64,000 bases of DNA from an uncultured Paracoccaceae bacterium (GTDB taxonomy: Bacteria; Pseudomonadota; Alphaproteobacteria; Rhodobacterales; Rhodobacteraceae). Made by a program: the position numbers and the translations under genes. The DNA lies in the NCBI GenBank assembly GCA_947503175.1, contig CANNCO010000002.1, positions 62,001-126,000 of the forward strand, written 5' to 3'. The notes beneath the pieces are model-generated. The model did not search any database and had not been told where the DNA came from. It was given only the letters and a program-made list of their open reading frames with translations. Shown here piece after piece: positions 18,289 to 28,447 of the stretch. Numbering within the stretch: position 1 is the first letter of the stretch; the number at the start of each line of letters is the position of its first letter.

Positions 18289-19029
18289 ATGACGGAACGG
18301 ACACTGTTGGGGAAAACCGCTTTCGTATCGGGATCCGGTCAGAATATCGGACGAGCCGTTGCAGTGAGCTTAGCTCAACTCGGATGCAATGTTGTCGTCA
18401 ACGGCGCAGCCAATAAGGGTGCCGCGGCAGAAACCGCCGATCTCGTCGAAGCCGCGGGAGGCAAGTCGCTTGTCGCAATGGGTGATGTCGGTCAGCCAGA
18501 TGACGTTGCCAGGATATCGGATCTCGCCCTATCCCGCTTCGGCACGGTCGATATTCTGGTCAACAATGCAGCCCGCCGCCCGCACAAAGCGTTCCTCGAA
18601 ATGTCGGACCAGGATTGGCACGGCGTCGTCGATGTCGCGCTCACAGCCGTCTTTCACACCAGTCGCGCTTTCCTTCCGGGAATGGTCGACAAAGGCTGGG
18701 GGCGGATCATCAATTTTGCCGGGATGAAGGCCATCAAAGGCTACTTTGAAGGCGCTCCGATCTCCGCCGCAAAACACGGCGTATGGGGATTGACCAAAGC
18801 ACTGTCGACCGAGTTCGCTTCAAAGGGAGTAACCGTCAACGCGATCTCACCCGGACAAATTCGCAAGGAGACAGCCACCGAAGACGATCCGGGCCGTGCC
18901 GCAAGGATACCCGCAGGATTCATGGGCCAACCCGGCGATGTCGCGGCAGTCGCCAGCTTCCTCGCCTCACCCGCATCCCGGTTCGTGACAGGGCAAATGA
19001 TCGCGGTCAACGGCGGCGAAACGACCTAA
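18289..19029 (+). CDS. SDR-family protein without the catalytic Ser and Tyr
   Basis: 246 residues, classical short-chain dehydrogenase fold: the cofactor motif SGSGQNIG (14-21), the NNAA motif near 92-95, a kept lysine at 162 and a C-terminal VNGGE. The usual active-site Tyr is Ile158 (ISAAK instead of YSASK), and the Ser position about 13 residues earlier is Gly145 in NFAGMK. It may bind NAD(P) but a normal ketone/alcohol reaction is doubtful; another residue may act, or it may have a non-redox role. Followed 41 bp later by the AbrB-type gene. Confidence 0.8.
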   Translation: MTERTLLGKTAFVSGSGQNIGRAVAVSLAQLGCNVVVNGAANKGAAAETADLVEAAGGKSLVAMGDVGQPDDVARISDLALSRFGTVDILVNNAARRPHKAFLEMSDQDWHGVVDVALTAVFHTSRAFLPGMVDKGWGRIINFAGMKAIKGYFEGAPISAAKHGVWGLTKALSTEFASKGVTVNAISPGQIRKETATEDDPGRAARIPAGFMGQPGDVAAVASFLASPASRFVTGQMIAVNGGETT

Positions 19030-19070
19030 CGGTCGATGCGCAGGAACCATGCCGCAGTCAGGATACGAGT

Positions 19071-20153
19071 ATGTTCGGCGTTTGGGGGAAGTGGATCAGA
19101 CGTAAGGCCAGCCGCCAGCGCGGACTGACGTTCGCTCTGGCAGCGGCCGGAACTGTTGCGTTCTGGGCCGTCGAGTTCCCCCTGCCCTTCCTCTTTGGGC
19201 CCCTGTTTGCATGTGTTGTGGGTGCTCTTGCCGGTATGCCATTGAAAGGCGCAGGTCGTGTCGGCCAGTGGATGCGAACGATACTTGGTGTCGCAATCGG
19301 TGCCTCGCTGACCCCGGATGTTGTCGGTCAACTATCGCAAATGGCAAGCTCTGTCCTTTTGGTGCCCGTCTACGTCACTTGTATCGCTTTGATCGGCGTT
19401 CCGTTCTTTCGTCGCGTTTACAAGTTCGACTGGGCAACATCGTGGTATGCCGCAATGCCCGGGGGGCTGCAGGACATGGTGCTTTTCGGCAAGGAAGCCG
19501 GAGGCGACGTGCGCGCGCTTTCCCTGATCCATGCAACCCGCATGATGATTATCATTGCGATTGCACCGATTATCCTCACTCAGGGCTTTGGCGCGAGTTT
19601 GGACAACCCGATAGGCGCACCCGCCGTCACGATCCCGGTTCATGAACTGATCATCATGCTCGCTGCTGCAATAGTCGGCTGGAAAGTTGCCGAACGCATC
19701 GGCCTCTTCGGAGCGCCGATGATCGGCCCCATGATACTTGCCGGAATACTGTCTCTCACGGACGTCATCCATTACCGCCCACCTGCCGAGGCAATTCTTG
19801 CTGCACAATTCTTTATCGGTATCGCCCTAGGCGCCGGATATGTGGGTGTGACAATGCTTGAAATTCGGCGCGACGTGGTTGCCGGTTTCTTCTTTGTAAT
19901 GCTTCTGTCGGTCTTGACAGTCATCTTCACCGAAATCACCATCGCGCTTGGGATCGCAACGCCAGTTGACGCATTTTTAGCCTTCGCTCCCGCCGGTCAA
20001 GCTGAGATGACCGTGCTGGCGATCGTGGTTGGAGCCGACCTCGGATATGTCGTTATTCACCACCTGACCCGCGTTTTCCTGGTGATCACAGGTGCACCGA
20101 TCGCGGCCCGGATTTTCAGGGTCGGAGATGAACGGGATAAGGATTCGCCTTGA
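19071..20153 (+). CDS. AbrB-family integral membrane protein
   Basis: 360 residues from the ATG at 19071 with about ten hydrophobic segments in two similar halves, as in the COG3180 membrane AbrB family (sometimes called ammonia monooxygenase-like; unrelated to the AbrB DNA-binding protein). The repeated PxGAPMIGPM / FLFGPLFACVVGA motifs and the AMPGGLQDM motif near residue 132 support this. The frame continues upstream across the SDR, but that part is antisense-like. Transport substrate unknown; beside tctCBA it may be an alternative porter or exporter for the same compound. Confidence 0.75.
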   Translation: MFGVWGKWIRRKASRQRGLTFALAAAGTVAFWAVEFPLPFLFGPLFACVVGALAGMPLKGAGRVGQWMRTILGVAIGASLTPDVVGQLSQMASSVLLVPVYVTCIALIGVPFFRRVYKFDWATSWYAAMPGGLQDMVLFGKEAGGDVRALSLIHATRMMIIIAIAPIILTQGFGASLDNPIGAPAVTIPVHELIIMLAAAIVGWKVAERIGLFGAPMIGPMILAGILSLTDVIHYRPPAEAILAAQFFIGIALGAGYVGVTMLEIRRDVVAGFFFVMLLSVLTVIFTEITIALGIATPVDAFLAFAPAGQAEMTVLAIVVGADLGYVVIHHLTRVFLVITGAPIAARIFRVGDERDKDSP

Positions 20154-20155
20154 GA

Positions 20156-21307
20156 TCAGCGGACAATGCAGTGGGCCAGCCGATCCTCGTCGGGAGCAAT
20201 GCCCAAGCCGGGTCTGTCCGATACCGCGAGTTGCCCCTTGGAAATCTCAACGCCATCGGGTTGAAGAAGCCGCGCGATACGCGCCTGGGCGCGATGCAGT
20301 TCGACGGCACCCGACGCCATCGCCCCGCACATCCACTGAAGATTGACAAGGTCCCAGCCTCCCGCCGGGGATACGTCATGCCCCGCAGCCGTTGCAGTTC
20401 TCGCTGCAGCTACGGCCGCGGTAAACCCACCGGCGAAAACCGCGTTTGGCTGAACCACCTTCACACCCGCGTCCGAAAGCAAGGTGAAGCGATCCCTGCT
20501 TTGCTCCATCTGCCCAGCCCCTATGGGAACGATGTCAAGCTGCGCCAGTTCAGCGAGCGCATGTCGATCATTGGCATGGACGGGTTCTTCAAACCAGGCC
20601 AGGTTCAGACCCGCAACCGCTCTGGCCATTTCCTTGGCAGCTTCCAGGTCCATCCCGCAATTTGCGTCTGCGATCAAATCTGCGGGCTCGCCAATCGCGG
20701 CTCTGACGGCCCGCAATCGCTCTACATCCTGCGCAACAGTTCGGCCCTTTGCTGCGACCAGCACCTTCACACCGCGGGCACCTGCAGCAATCTCGCGTGA
20801 ACAAGCGTCGACAAGTGCGTCTGTGTCCAATGCAGGGAAGCCACATGTGACGTGCACCGGTGCCGAGTTGCGGAGCCCACCGAGCAGTTTTGAGACGCTC
20901 TGACCCTCGCGCTGGGCACGAAGATCTGTCAGGGCAATCTCCAAAGCGGAGAAGGCCGAGACGACCACACCCGTCATCGCTCTGGGATTGTATCGGCGCA
21001 TGAGGTCCGGGATCGGATCACCGACGACCTCGTTCAGTGCGTCGGCAACATCCGAGTTGAGAAAACATGCAACTTGCGGGGCTAGGAAACGCCCAGTGAA
21101 TCCATGTCCGACGAGGCCATCGGAGTCGCGCACCTGGACCCAAACAAACGTAAAGCTGTCTGGTCCGGCGTAAGGGACCGGATCGCCCGGCAGCGCTTCG
21201 GGTCTGTGCACGCTCGCCGAAATCGTCAGTGATCCATTGAACGTATGGATGCTCGGTTTATCGATAGAGGAACGAACAGCAGGTATTTCTTCCGTTTTAT
21301 CGGGCAT
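20156..21307 (-). CDS. Mandelate racemase/muconate lactonizing enzyme-like (enolase superfamily)
   Basis: 383 residues from the ATG at 21307. Metal ligands Asp214 (DANCG), Glu240 (WFEEP) and Glu268 (GAGQMEQ) are in place. Departures from the usual pattern: the first catalytic-strand motif is Lys181-Val-Leu rather than K-x-K/R/H, and the QPD motif of the next barrel strand is QPN (Asn288); His310 lies in a GHDVSPAGG loop. It should abstract an alpha-proton of a carboxylate (dehydration, racemisation or cycloisomerisation). Convergent with abrB, 2 bp apart. Upstream reading-frame extension to 21472 is judged non-coding. Confidence 0.78.
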   Translation of the reverse strand: MPDKTEEIPAVRSSIDKPSIHTFNGSLTISASVHRPEALPGDPVPYAGPDSFTFVWVQVRDSDGLVGHGFTGRFLAPQVACFLNSDVADALNEVVGDPIPDLMRRYNPRAMTGVVVSAFSALEIALTDLRAQREGQSVSKLLGGLRNSAPVHVTCGFPALDTDALVDACSREIAAGARGVKVLVAAKGRTVAQDVERLRAVRAAIGEPADLIADANCGMDLEAAKEMARAVAGLNLAWFEEPVHANDRHALAELAQLDIVPIGAGQMEQSRDRFTLLSDAGVKVVQPNAVFAGGFTAAVAAARTATAAGHDVSPAGGWDLVNLQWMCGAMASGAVELHRAQARIARLLQPDGVEISKGQLAVSDRPGLGIAPDEDRLAHCIVR

Positions 21308-21629
21308 ATCGGTCAGCCTCGGAGTGATTGATTTCTCGCGCAGCGGGTCTGCGATCCCGGGAGTCTCTTTTGCATTTCGCCGGTTCAACAGTCTTGGGAT
21401 TTGGCATTTCGTCCTACTAAAAGGATATCCGCCGGAAACGGAAGCCTGGGCACCCCGGGAGCGGTCGAACATGCAATGGCAGCGTCATCTATTAGAAAGC
21501 ACTGATCCAAATTAAGGCCCAACTCCGATTTAGTCGTCAAACCGGAGCGACGACATTGCGGACCGATAGGTACCGCCAGATCAAAGCTCCAACAGCTCTT
21601 TGCCAAGTGAAAACGAAGGCGCGCCCGGT
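21308..21629. other. 322-bp gene-free stretch between the enolase-type gene and hutU
   Basis: Should hold the promoter of the enolase-type gene and the 3' end of the hut operon. I see only a 6-bp stem GTCGTC/GACGAC with a 10-nt loop (21533-21554), without a T-run. A minus-strand frame across 21385-21678 is open but overlaps hutU and has no ribosome site; it may reflect a dispersed intergenic repeat rather than a gene. Confidence 0.4.
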
Positions 21630-23297
21630 TCAGTTGCCAAGAATCGTCGGAAGCCGAAGCCCCTGCTCGCGCGCGCAAGCCACCGCATCGTCATACCCCG
21701 CATCGGCATGGCGCCAGACGCCGGACGCGGGGTCATTCCAAAGAACCCGTTTCAGACGCATTGCGGCCTCATCCGACCCGTCGGCGCAGATCACCATGCC
21801 CGCATGCTGACTGAAGCCCATGCCAACACCGCCGCCGTGATGGATCGATACCCAGGTCGCGCCAGAAGCCGTGTTGATCAATGCATTCAGTAAAGGCCAG
21901 TCGGAGACCGCATCCGATCCGTCCTTCATCGCTTCGGTTTCGCGATTTGGGGATGCAACCGAACCACTGTCCAAGTGGTCCCGACCGATCACGACCGGGG
22001 CGGATAACTCGCCGGTCCGGACCATCTCGTTGAACGCAAGCCCAAGCTTGTGCCGCACACCCAGCCCGACCCAGCAGATCCGCGCGGGCAGCCCCTGAAA
22101 GCTGATCCGTTCGCGCGCCATATCCAGCCATTTGTGAAGGTGCGGATCATCGATCAGTTCCCGCACCTTTGCATCGGTCTTGTAGATATCCTCGGGATCA
22201 CCTGAAAGCGCAGCCCAGCGGAACGGCCCGATCCCCCGGCAGAACAATGGCCGGATATAGGCGGGCACGAAACCCGGAAAGGCAAAGGCGTTCTCCAGCC
22301 CCTCTTCCAGCGCTACCTGACGGATGTTGTTGCCGTAATCCAGCGTCGGCACATCCGCGTTCCAGAAATCCACCATCGCGGCAACATGAACCTTCATGCT
22401 CGCCCGTGCGGCTTTCTCGACGGATTTGGGATCGCTTTCTCGCTTCGCCCGCCATTGGGCCATCGTCCAGCCCAGCGGCAGATAGCCGTTGATCGGATCA
22501 TGGGCCGAGGTCTGGTCGGTCACAATGTCCGGGCGCACGCCACGGCGAACCAGTTCGGGAAAGACATCCGCCGCGTTCCCGAGCAAACCGACCGATTTCG
22601 CCTCGCCGGACTTGGTCCAGCGATCTATCATCTCAAGCGCCTGATCCAGCGTTTCCGCGCGCTCATCGACATATCCGGTCCGCAGCCGAAAATCGATTGA
22701 ATCCGGGTTGCACTCTACCGCCAGGCAACACGCTCCCGCCATCACAGCCGCCAGCGGCTGTGCGCCACCCATTCCTCCAAGACCAGCCGTGAGTATCCAC
22801 CTGCCCTTCAGGTTGCCGTCATAGTGCTGACGTCCGGCCTCTGCGAAAGTCTCATATGTGCCTTGAACGATGCCCTGACTGCCGATGTAAATCCATGATC
22901 CGGCGGTCATCTGGCCATACATCGCCAGGCCCTTCTTATCGAGCTCGTTGAAATGATCCCAGGTCGCCCAATGCGGTACGAGGTTCGAGTTTGCAATCAG
23001 GACGCGCGGCGCGTCCGAATGGGTCTTGATCACCGCAACAGGGCGTCCGGATTGCACGATCATCGTCTCGTCCGCCTCAAGATCCTTCAGCGTCACGACC
23101 ATCGTATCGAAATCCGACCAACTGCGTGCAGCCCGGCCAATGCCGCCATAGACAACAAGCTCATGCGGGTTCTCGGCAACATCCGGATGCAGGTTGTTCA
23201 TCAGCATGCGCAGCGGGGCTTCCGTAAGCCAGCTTTTGGCGGTCAGCTCCGGCCCCGTGGGCGGATACACGTCGCGCGTGTTCTTGCGGTCGAGCAT
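21630..23297 (-). CDS. hutU: Urocanate hydratase
   Basis: Converts urocanate to imidazolonepropionate, second step of histidine breakdown, using tightly bound NAD. 555 residues from the ATG at 23297, which follows AAGGAACCTGAC. The NAD-loop motif [18 protein letters not shown] (about residues 175-192) and the conserved [15 protein letters not shown] segment are present. An upstream in-frame ATG inside hutG lacks a ribosome site. Last gene of hutI-hutH-hutG-hutU; 1 bp separates it from hutG. Confidence 0.96.
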   Translation of the reverse strand: MLDRKNTRDVYPPTGPELTAKSWLTEAPLRMLMNNLHPDVAENPHELVVYGGIGRAARSWSDFDTMVVTLKDLEADETMIVQSGRPVAVIKTHSDAPRVLIANSNLVPHWATWDHFNELDKKGLAMYGQMTAGSWIYIGSQGIVQGTYETFAEAGRQHYDGNLKGRWILTAGLGGMGGAQPLAAVMAGACCLAVECNPDSIDFRLRTGYVDERAETLDQALEMIDRWTKSGEAKSVGLLGNAADVFPELVRRGVRPDIVTDQTSAHDPINGYLPLGWTMAQWRAKRESDPKSVEKAARASMKVHVAAMVDFWNADVPTLDYGNNIRQVALEEGLENAFAFPGFVPAYIRPLFCRGIGPFRWAALSGDPEDIYKTDAKVRELIDDPHLHKWLDMARERISFQGLPARICWVGLGVRHKLGLAFNEMVRTGELSAPVVIGRDHLDSGSVASPNRETEAMKDGSDAVSDWPLLNALINTASGATWVSIHHGGGVGMGFSQHAGMVICADGSDEAAMRLKRVLWNDPASGVWRHADAGYDDAVACAREQGLRLPTILGN

Positions 23298-23298
23298 G

Positions 23299-24111
23299 TC
23301 AGGTTCCTTCCAACGTAATCGCCCCGCTGCGGGCAAGACGATCCAAAGAGTTCAGTATGTCGGCCAGTACCGGCCGCACATTTTCAGCCCGGTCCTCACG
23401 ATACGCCCAAGGAGGCTCTTCGTTCATGTAGACGCGTTGCGCCAGTTCCATCTGAACCGCATGTATGCCTTCGTCCGGTCGCCCGTAATGCCGGGTCGTC
23501 CAACCGCCCTTGAACCGACCGTTCAGCACGACGCTTTCCGGCCGTTCGGCGCGGCAACGGTCATAGACTTCCTGCTCGATCACGGCCGAACAGGTCTCGC
23601 CGTCATTTGTACCGATGTTGAAAACAGGCAACCGGCCTTTGAAAAGAAACGGAATCTCCGACCGGATCGAATGACAGTCATAGAGGATTGCGATGCCGTG
23701 GATCTCCTGGACGCGGTTCAACTCCGCAGTCAGAGCAGCATGGAAGGGCGCGTGATAGGTTTCGCGGCGCGCCTCGATCTCGTCTTCCCCCGGGGACTGT
23801 CCCGGCAGCCAGATATCGGCACCATCAAAATCGGTGACCGGGCAAAGCCCGGTGGTGTTCTGTCCGGGATAAAGCGAAATGCCAGCAGGATCGCGATTTG
23901 CGTCGATAACGTATCGGTGCACATTTGACCGAACGATTGTAGCGCCCGGGAGAAGCCCGTCATGGAGCCGTGCGATATGCCAGTCCGTGTCCGAGAGCGC
24001 CCTGCCCCGCGCATTCATGCGTGCCATCAACTTGTCGGAAACGAAGGTACCGCCATGGGGCTGGCCAAGCACGAGCGGACCGTCGCCACGGATCACATCA
24101 ACGGCATTCAT
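23299..24111 (-). CDS. hutG: N-formylglutamate deformylase
   Basis: Zinc hydrolase releasing formate and glutamate from N-formylglutamate, 270 residues. Conserved blocks include QPHGG near residue 18, the [15 protein letters not shown] block around residue 60, YDCHSIRSE near residue 140, and [13 protein letters not shown] near residue 225. Its ATG overlaps the hutH stop (ATGA). Together with HutF this indicates the five-step, ammonia-and-formate route of histidine degradation. Confidence 0.93.
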   Translation of the reverse strand: MNAVDVIRGDGPLVLGQPHGGTFVSDKLMARMNARGRALSDTDWHIARLHDGLLPGATIVRSNVHRYVIDANRDPAGISLYPGQNTTGLCPVTDFDGADIWLPGQSPGEDEIEARRETYHAPFHAALTAELNRVQEIHGIAILYDCHSIRSEIPFLFKGRLPVFNIGTNDGETCSAVIEQEVYDRCRAERPESVVLNGRFKGGWTTRHYGRPDEGIHAVQMELAQRVYMNEEPPWAYREDRAENVRPVLADILNSLDRLARSGAITLEGT

Positions 24112-25646
24112 AGCCCCAGTTCCGGCAAAGAAACATCTACGACATCGGTCAGTTGCCGCGATGCGACCAGTTCAGAGGCCGTCTGAATATCCGGCGCAAG
24201 AAAGCGGTCCTCCTTCAGGCTCGGGACACCCTCACGCAGTCTCGCGATCACCCGCTCCAGAGGCGCGCTTGTCTTTAAGGGCGCGCGGAACTCGATACCC
24301 TGAGCCGCGCAGAGCAGTTCGACGCCCAGTATACCGTGCAGGTTCGCTAGGATTCTCTGGAGCCGGTACGCCCCATGGGCAGCCATGGAAACGTGATCTT
24401 CCTGGTTGGCCGAAGTCGGCGTGGAATCGATCACACAGGGCGTCGCAAGAAACTTGTTCTCTGACATCAGCGCAGCAGCGGTCACCTCGGCAATCATGTA
24501 GCCGGAGTTGAGGCCGGGGTTCGGAGTCAGGAATGGCGGCAGGTCGAAAGAGAGCGCCGGGTCCACCATGAGAGCGACACGGCGCTGTGCGATCGATCCA
24601 ATCTCGGAAAGCGCGAGCGCAATCATGTCGGCAGCAAAACCAACCGGTTCGGCATGGAAGTTTCCTCCGGAGACGATCATGCCGGGATTGGACAAAACAA
24701 GCGGGTTGTCGGTGGCCGCATTGGCCTCGATCCGTAAAGTCGCCGCTGCTTGACGCAGGACGTCAATGGCCGCGCCCGTGACCTGAGGCTGACACCGGAT
24801 GCAATAGGGGTCCTGCACCCGCGTATCACCGTCACGGTGGCTTTCACGAATCTCGGACCCCTCCAGAAGCGCGCGCATGGATTCCGCTGCCTCGATCTGA
24901 CCACGATGGCCGCGCAAGGCGTGAATCTCCGGCTGCAGAGGTGCTGTCGACCCCATAATCGCATCGGTCGACAACGACGAAGTGACCAGCGATGATTGCG
25001 CGATCTCCCAAGCCGAAAAAAGACCGGAAAGCGCAAAGGCCGTGGAAAACTGCGTGCCGTTGATAAAGGCCAGCCCCTCTTTCGGTCCAAGGGCGATCGG
25101 AACCAGCCCAGCCTTCTCCAATGCCGCAAGACCCGGCATTGTCGTGCCCTCGTATTCTGCCTCGCCTTCGCCAATGATGACAGCCGTCATATGGGCAAGC
25201 GGTGCCAGATCGCCGGACGCCCCAACCGACCCTTGCGACGGAATGACCGGTGTGACGCCACGTGCCAACATATCCTGGAGCAATTCGATCAGCGACCAGC
25301 GCACACCGGATGCACCGCGGCCCAGAGACATCAGCTTGAGGGTCATCAAGAGCCGTGAATGCGCTCGTGAAACAGGCTCGCCGACGCCACAGCAATGCGA
25401 CAAGATCAGGTTCCGCTGAAGCTTTGCCGTGTCATCCGGGGCGATCTTCATGCTGGCCAGCTTGCCGAACCCGGTATTGACGCCGTAAACGGGTGCATCG
25501 CCGCACGCCGCTGCCGCAACCCGGCCAGCTGCAGCCTCGACTGCATCATGGCAAGAAGGGTCAAGCACGACCGGAACCTCGTCCCGAAAAACACGAGCAA
25601 GCTCCGCAAGCGTGACGGTGCCCGGGGTGAGTGTCATCGTAGTCAC
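24108..25646 (-). CDS. hutH: Histidine ammonia-lyase
   Basis: Deaminates histidine to urocanate, first step of the pathway. 512 residues, full length. The autocatalytic MIO cofactor triad Ala143-Ser144-Gly145 lies in [15 protein letters not shown] and the catalytic tyrosine is Tyr54 in VYGVNTGFG. The start overlaps the hutI stop by 4 bases, and its stop overlaps the hutG ATG, so translation of the operon is coupled. Confidence 0.96.
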   Translation of the reverse strand: MTTMTLTPGTVTLAELARVFRDEVPVVLDPSCHDAVEAAAGRVAAAACGDAPVYGVNTGFGKLASMKIAPDDTAKLQRNLILSHCCGVGEPVSRAHSRLLMTLKLMSLGRGASGVRWSLIELLQDMLARGVTPVIPSQGSVGASGDLAPLAHMTAVIIGEGEAEYEGTTMPGLAALEKAGLVPIALGPKEGLAFINGTQFSTAFALSGLFSAWEIAQSSLVTSSLSTDAIMGSTAPLQPEIHALRGHRGQIEAAESMRALLEGSEIRESHRDGDTRVQDPYCIRCQPQVTGAAIDVLRQAAATLRIEANAATDNPLVLSNPGMIVSGGNFHAEPVGFAADMIALALSEIGSIAQRRVALMVDPALSFDLPPFLTPNPGLNSGYMIAEVTAAALMSENKFLATPCVIDSTPTSANQEDHVSMAAHGAYRLQRILANLHGILGVELLCAAQGIEFRAPLKTSAPLERVIARLREGVPSLKEDRFLAPDIQTASELVASRQLTDVVDVSLPELGL

Positions 25647-26884
25647 AATTCACCTCCGACAATCCTCGTAAAAAGCGGATTGTACCCCATCCGATATACA
25701 AGCTCTGCTGGCTCTTCGACATCCCAGACAGCCAGATCTGCCCGCAGGCCCGGCGCGATCACGCCGCGATCCGAAAGCCCGAGCGCACGAGCGGCATTCC
25801 GCGTCGTACCAGCAAGCGCCTCTTCTGGCGTCAGCCGAAAAAGCGTCGACGCCATGTTCATCGTGAGTAGGAGCGATGTCAGCGGCGACGAGCCCGGGTT
25901 CGCATCCGTTGCCACCGCCATGGGCACACCGTTTTCGCGCAACAGATCGATTGGCGGCACCTGCGTTTCCCGCAATGTGTAGAATGCACCAGGAAGGATC
26001 ACAGCGGTCGTCCCGGCTTTCGCCAATGCTACAACCCCGGCCTCGCCCAAATACTCCAGGTGGTCAGCGGACAACGCACCGTAGGCCGCGGCCATCGCGG
26101 CGCCTCCAAGATCGGATAACTGCTCGGCATGGATCTTGACCGGCAGATTGAGTTCCCGGGCGACGTCAAAAACCCGCGCAACCTCGACCGGAGAAAAGGC
26201 GATCCCCTCGCAAAATGCATCAACCGCATCCACCAAGCCTTCGGCCTGCGCGACCCGTAAGGCCGGAATGCACTCATCGTCGATATACGCATCGTTGCGC
26301 CCCGAGAATTCGGGTGGCACTGCGTGGGCCCCAAGGAAGCTGGTCTGGACGGCAACCGGTCGAAGTTCGGCAAGCCTCCGCGCGGCGCGCAGCATTCGCA
26401 ACTCCGTCTCGGTATCAAGACCGTATCCCGACTTGATCTCCACTGTTGCGACGCCCTCTGCCAGCAATGTGTCCAGCCGCGGCAAAGCACTGTCGACAAG
26501 GTCATCCTCGGTCGCCGCCCGCGTCGCTGCGACAGTCGAAACGATACCGCCCCCGGCCCGCGCGATATCTTCATAGGATGCACCGTTCAGACGCATCTCG
26601 AACTCTTTTGCGCGGTTGCCGCCGTGAACCAGATGCGTATGACAATCTATCAGCGCCGGTGTCACAAGGCGTCCTTCCAGATCCAGAACACTCGCCGTTC
26701 TGTGACCGTCGGGCAGTTCCGAAAGGGATCCCATCCAGGCAATTGCCACATCATCGAGCACGACAGTGTCGTGGCCGGACAACCCATAGGCAGGGCCATC
26801 GGCAGCCATTGAAGCAATACGGCAGTTTCTCAGGATCGTGCGGGCCAACTTCCGTGTTCCGGATCGAATATAGCTTGTCCTCAA
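25643..26884 (-). CDS. hutI: Imidazolonepropionase
   Basis: Hydrolyses imidazolonepropionate to N-formimino-glutamate. Amidohydrolase barrel with metal ligands in [17 protein letters not shown], the [10 protein letters not shown] region and [10 protein letters not shown]. There is no ATG near the 5' end: the frame opens with TTG at 26884 (413 residues), while a second TTG at 26848 would give 401 residues starting [13 protein letters not shown], closer to the usual length. First gene of hutIHGU, only 52 bp from divergent hutF. Confidence 0.93.
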   Translation of the reverse strand: MRTSYIRSGTRKLARTILRNCRIASMAADGPAYGLSGHDTVVLDDVAIAWMGSLSELPDGHRTASVLDLEGRLVTPALIDCHTHLVHGGNRAKEFEMRLNGASYEDIARAGGGIVSTVAATRAATEDDLVDSALPRLDTLLAEGVATVEIKSGYGLDTETELRMLRAARRLAELRPVAVQTSFLGAHAVPPEFSGRNDAYIDDECIPALRVAQAEGLVDAVDAFCEGIAFSPVEVARVFDVARELNLPVKIHAEQLSDLGGAAMAAAYGALSADHLEYLGEAGVVALAKAGTTAVILPGAFYTLRETQVPPIDLLRENGVPMAVATDANPGSSPLTSLLLTMNMASTLFRLTPEEALAGTTRNAARALGLSDRGVIAPGLRADLAVWDVEEPAELVYRMGYNPLFTRIVGGEL

Positions 26885-26936
26885 GATTGTATGGTCTTAA
26901 AGCTGTTATGTCCATTCATAATGGGATGAGTGAACG
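26885..26936. promoter_or_regulatory. Compact hutI/hutF divergent control region with inverted repeat
   Basis: Only 52 bp must hold both promoters. It contains the inverted repeat TTATG-N6-CATAA at 26906-26921. The 8-mer GTTATGTC (26905-26912) also occurs, on the opposite strand, upstream of hutC at 28420-28427, which makes it a candidate HutC half-site. If hutI starts at 26848 the region is 36 bp longer. Confidence 0.45.
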
Positions 26937-28304
26937 ATGATTTTCGCCAAACGCGCCTATCTGGACAAGGGCTGGACACCAAACGTCCGACTGGCAGTCC
27001 ACGACGGCGTCATCGCCGAGATTCTCGAAAACGCAGAGCCAGATAAGAACGATCTCCGCGTCGACACCCTTCTTCCGGCGCTCTCCAACCTCCACAGCCA
27101 TAGCTTCCAGCGCGCAATGGCGGGGATGACTGAATTTCGCGCAAAGGGTCGCGAAAGCTTCTGGACGTGGCGCGATCTGATGTACCGTTTCCTCGACCGG
27201 CTGACCCCCGATCATATCCGCGCGATTGCCGGGCTTGCCTTCATGGAGATGCAGGAGGCAGGGTTTGCCGCTGTCGGAGAGTTTCACTATGTGCACCACT
27301 CCCCGGACGGCAAGACCTACGACAATCCTGCGGAACTGTCGCTGCAAATCATGGAAGCGGCACGGGAAACGGGAATAGGCCTGACCCACCTGCCGGTACT
27401 CTATACCCGCGGCGGTGTTGATGGTGAACCTCTCGCCGGCGGACAATTGCGCTTCGGAAACACCGTTGCCGAGTTCAGTGAACTGGTCACGCGATGCCGT
27501 ATGGCTGCAAACGACCTTCCTTTAGATACACGGATCGGTGTTGCGCCCCATTCGCTTCGGGCGGTGACCCCCGATGATCTTTCGCATGTGCTTGCACAAC
27601 ACCCGACCGGTCCGATTCACATCCATATAGCCGAGCAGGTGAAGGAGGTGGCAGAGGTCCAATCCCGACTCGGAGCGCGGCCCGTTCAGTGGCTTTTGGA
27701 CTCGGTCGACATCGACGACCGCTGGTGCCTGATCCATGCCACCCACATGACCGATGCTGAAACATCTAACATGGCCAGAAGCGGCGCGATTGCCGGACTC
27801 TGCCCTATCACCGAGGCCAATCTCGGCGACGGCATCTTCAATGGTGCCGGTTTAATTGCAGCACATGGTGGGTTCGGGATCGGTACCGACTCGAACATCA
27901 ACATCACTCTGACAGAAGAATTGCGAAGCCTCGAATACGCGCAACGCCTGCACCGCAGGGAACGCAACGTCATGGTCGCAAATGAAGGCTCCGTCGGTGA
28001 AACGCTCTATGTCGGCGCGGCAAAGGGCGGCGCGCAGGCCCTGAACCGGGATGCGGGCGCAATTGCCGTCGGAAAACTGGCGGACCTTGTGGCGATAGAC
28101 AGCAATGACCCAGCGCTCGCCGTCTTGGGAGACAGCCAGATCCTAGACGGCTATGTGTTTGCGGCGAATGACAGGGTCGTGACCGACCTATGGTCTGCCG
28201 GACGGCATCAGGTGCGGGCCGGGCGACATGTGGCAAGGGAACAGATCGTTGCATCCTATCGCCGGGCAATGACGAACCTGACTTCGGCTCTGGACCAAAA
28301 CTGA
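26937..28304 (+). CDS. hutF: Formimidoylglutamate deiminase
   Basis: Converts N-formimino-glutamate to N-formylglutamate plus ammonia, feeding HutG. 455 residues, amidohydrolase superfamily: HSHSFQRAMAG near residue 58, HIHIAEQ near 227, HATHMT near 266 and GTDSNINI near 322 carry the zinc and catalytic residues. Divergent from hutIHGU and followed 143 bp later by hutC on the same strand. Confidence 0.94.
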   Translation: MIFAKRAYLDKGWTPNVRLAVHDGVIAEILENAEPDKNDLRVDTLLPALSNLHSHSFQRAMAGMTEFRAKGRESFWTWRDLMYRFLDRLTPDHIRAIAGLAFMEMQEAGFAAVGEFHYVHHSPDGKTYDNPAELSLQIMEAARETGIGLTHLPVLYTRGGVDGEPLAGGQLRFGNTVAEFSELVTRCRMAANDLPLDTRIGVAPHSLRAVTPDDLSHVLAQHPTGPIHIHIAEQVKEVAEVQSRLGARPVQWLLDSVDIDDRWCLIHATHMTDAETSNMARSGAIAGLCPITEANLGDGIFNGAGLIAAHGGFGIGTDSNINITLTEELRSLEYAQRLHRRERNVMVANEGSVGETLYVGAAKGGAQALNRDAGAIAVGKLADLVAIDSNDPALAVLGDSQILDGYVFAANDRVVTDLWSAGRHQVRAGRHVAREQIVASYRRAMTNLTSALDQN

Positions 28305-28408
28305 CACGCTCACAACGAATACCGAAGACAATCCTCACCAAAGCGGTGGCCCAACGAGGGAGTACGAAGCTCCTTTCCGGTATCCTTGCAGCATCCAGTC
28401 AAAAATGC

Positions 28409-28427
28409 GTATAAATACAGACATAAC
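28409..28427. promoter_or_regulatory. Candidate HutC operator upstream of hutC
   Basis: The palindrome GTATAAATAC (28409-28418) is immediately followed by GACATAAC (28420-28427), the reverse complement of the GTTATGTC found in the hutI/hutF gap. GntR/HutC regulators usually bind GT-TA-AC type palindromes, but the spacing here differs from the consensus I know, so this is tentative. Confidence 0.4.
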
Positions 28428-28447
28428 CAGACAAATAGAACATCATC

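Noticed and set aside
18783-19070. N-terminal extension of the AbrB-family protein
   Set aside because: It overlaps the SDR gene in another frame and is hydrophilic and Arg-rich, whereas the membrane protein begins naturally at the ATG at 19071.
28409-28418. GTATAAATAC as a canonical HutC box
   Set aside because: Spacing between the GTA and TAC halves is 4 bp, not the 2 bp of the consensus I know; kept only as a tentative candidate.
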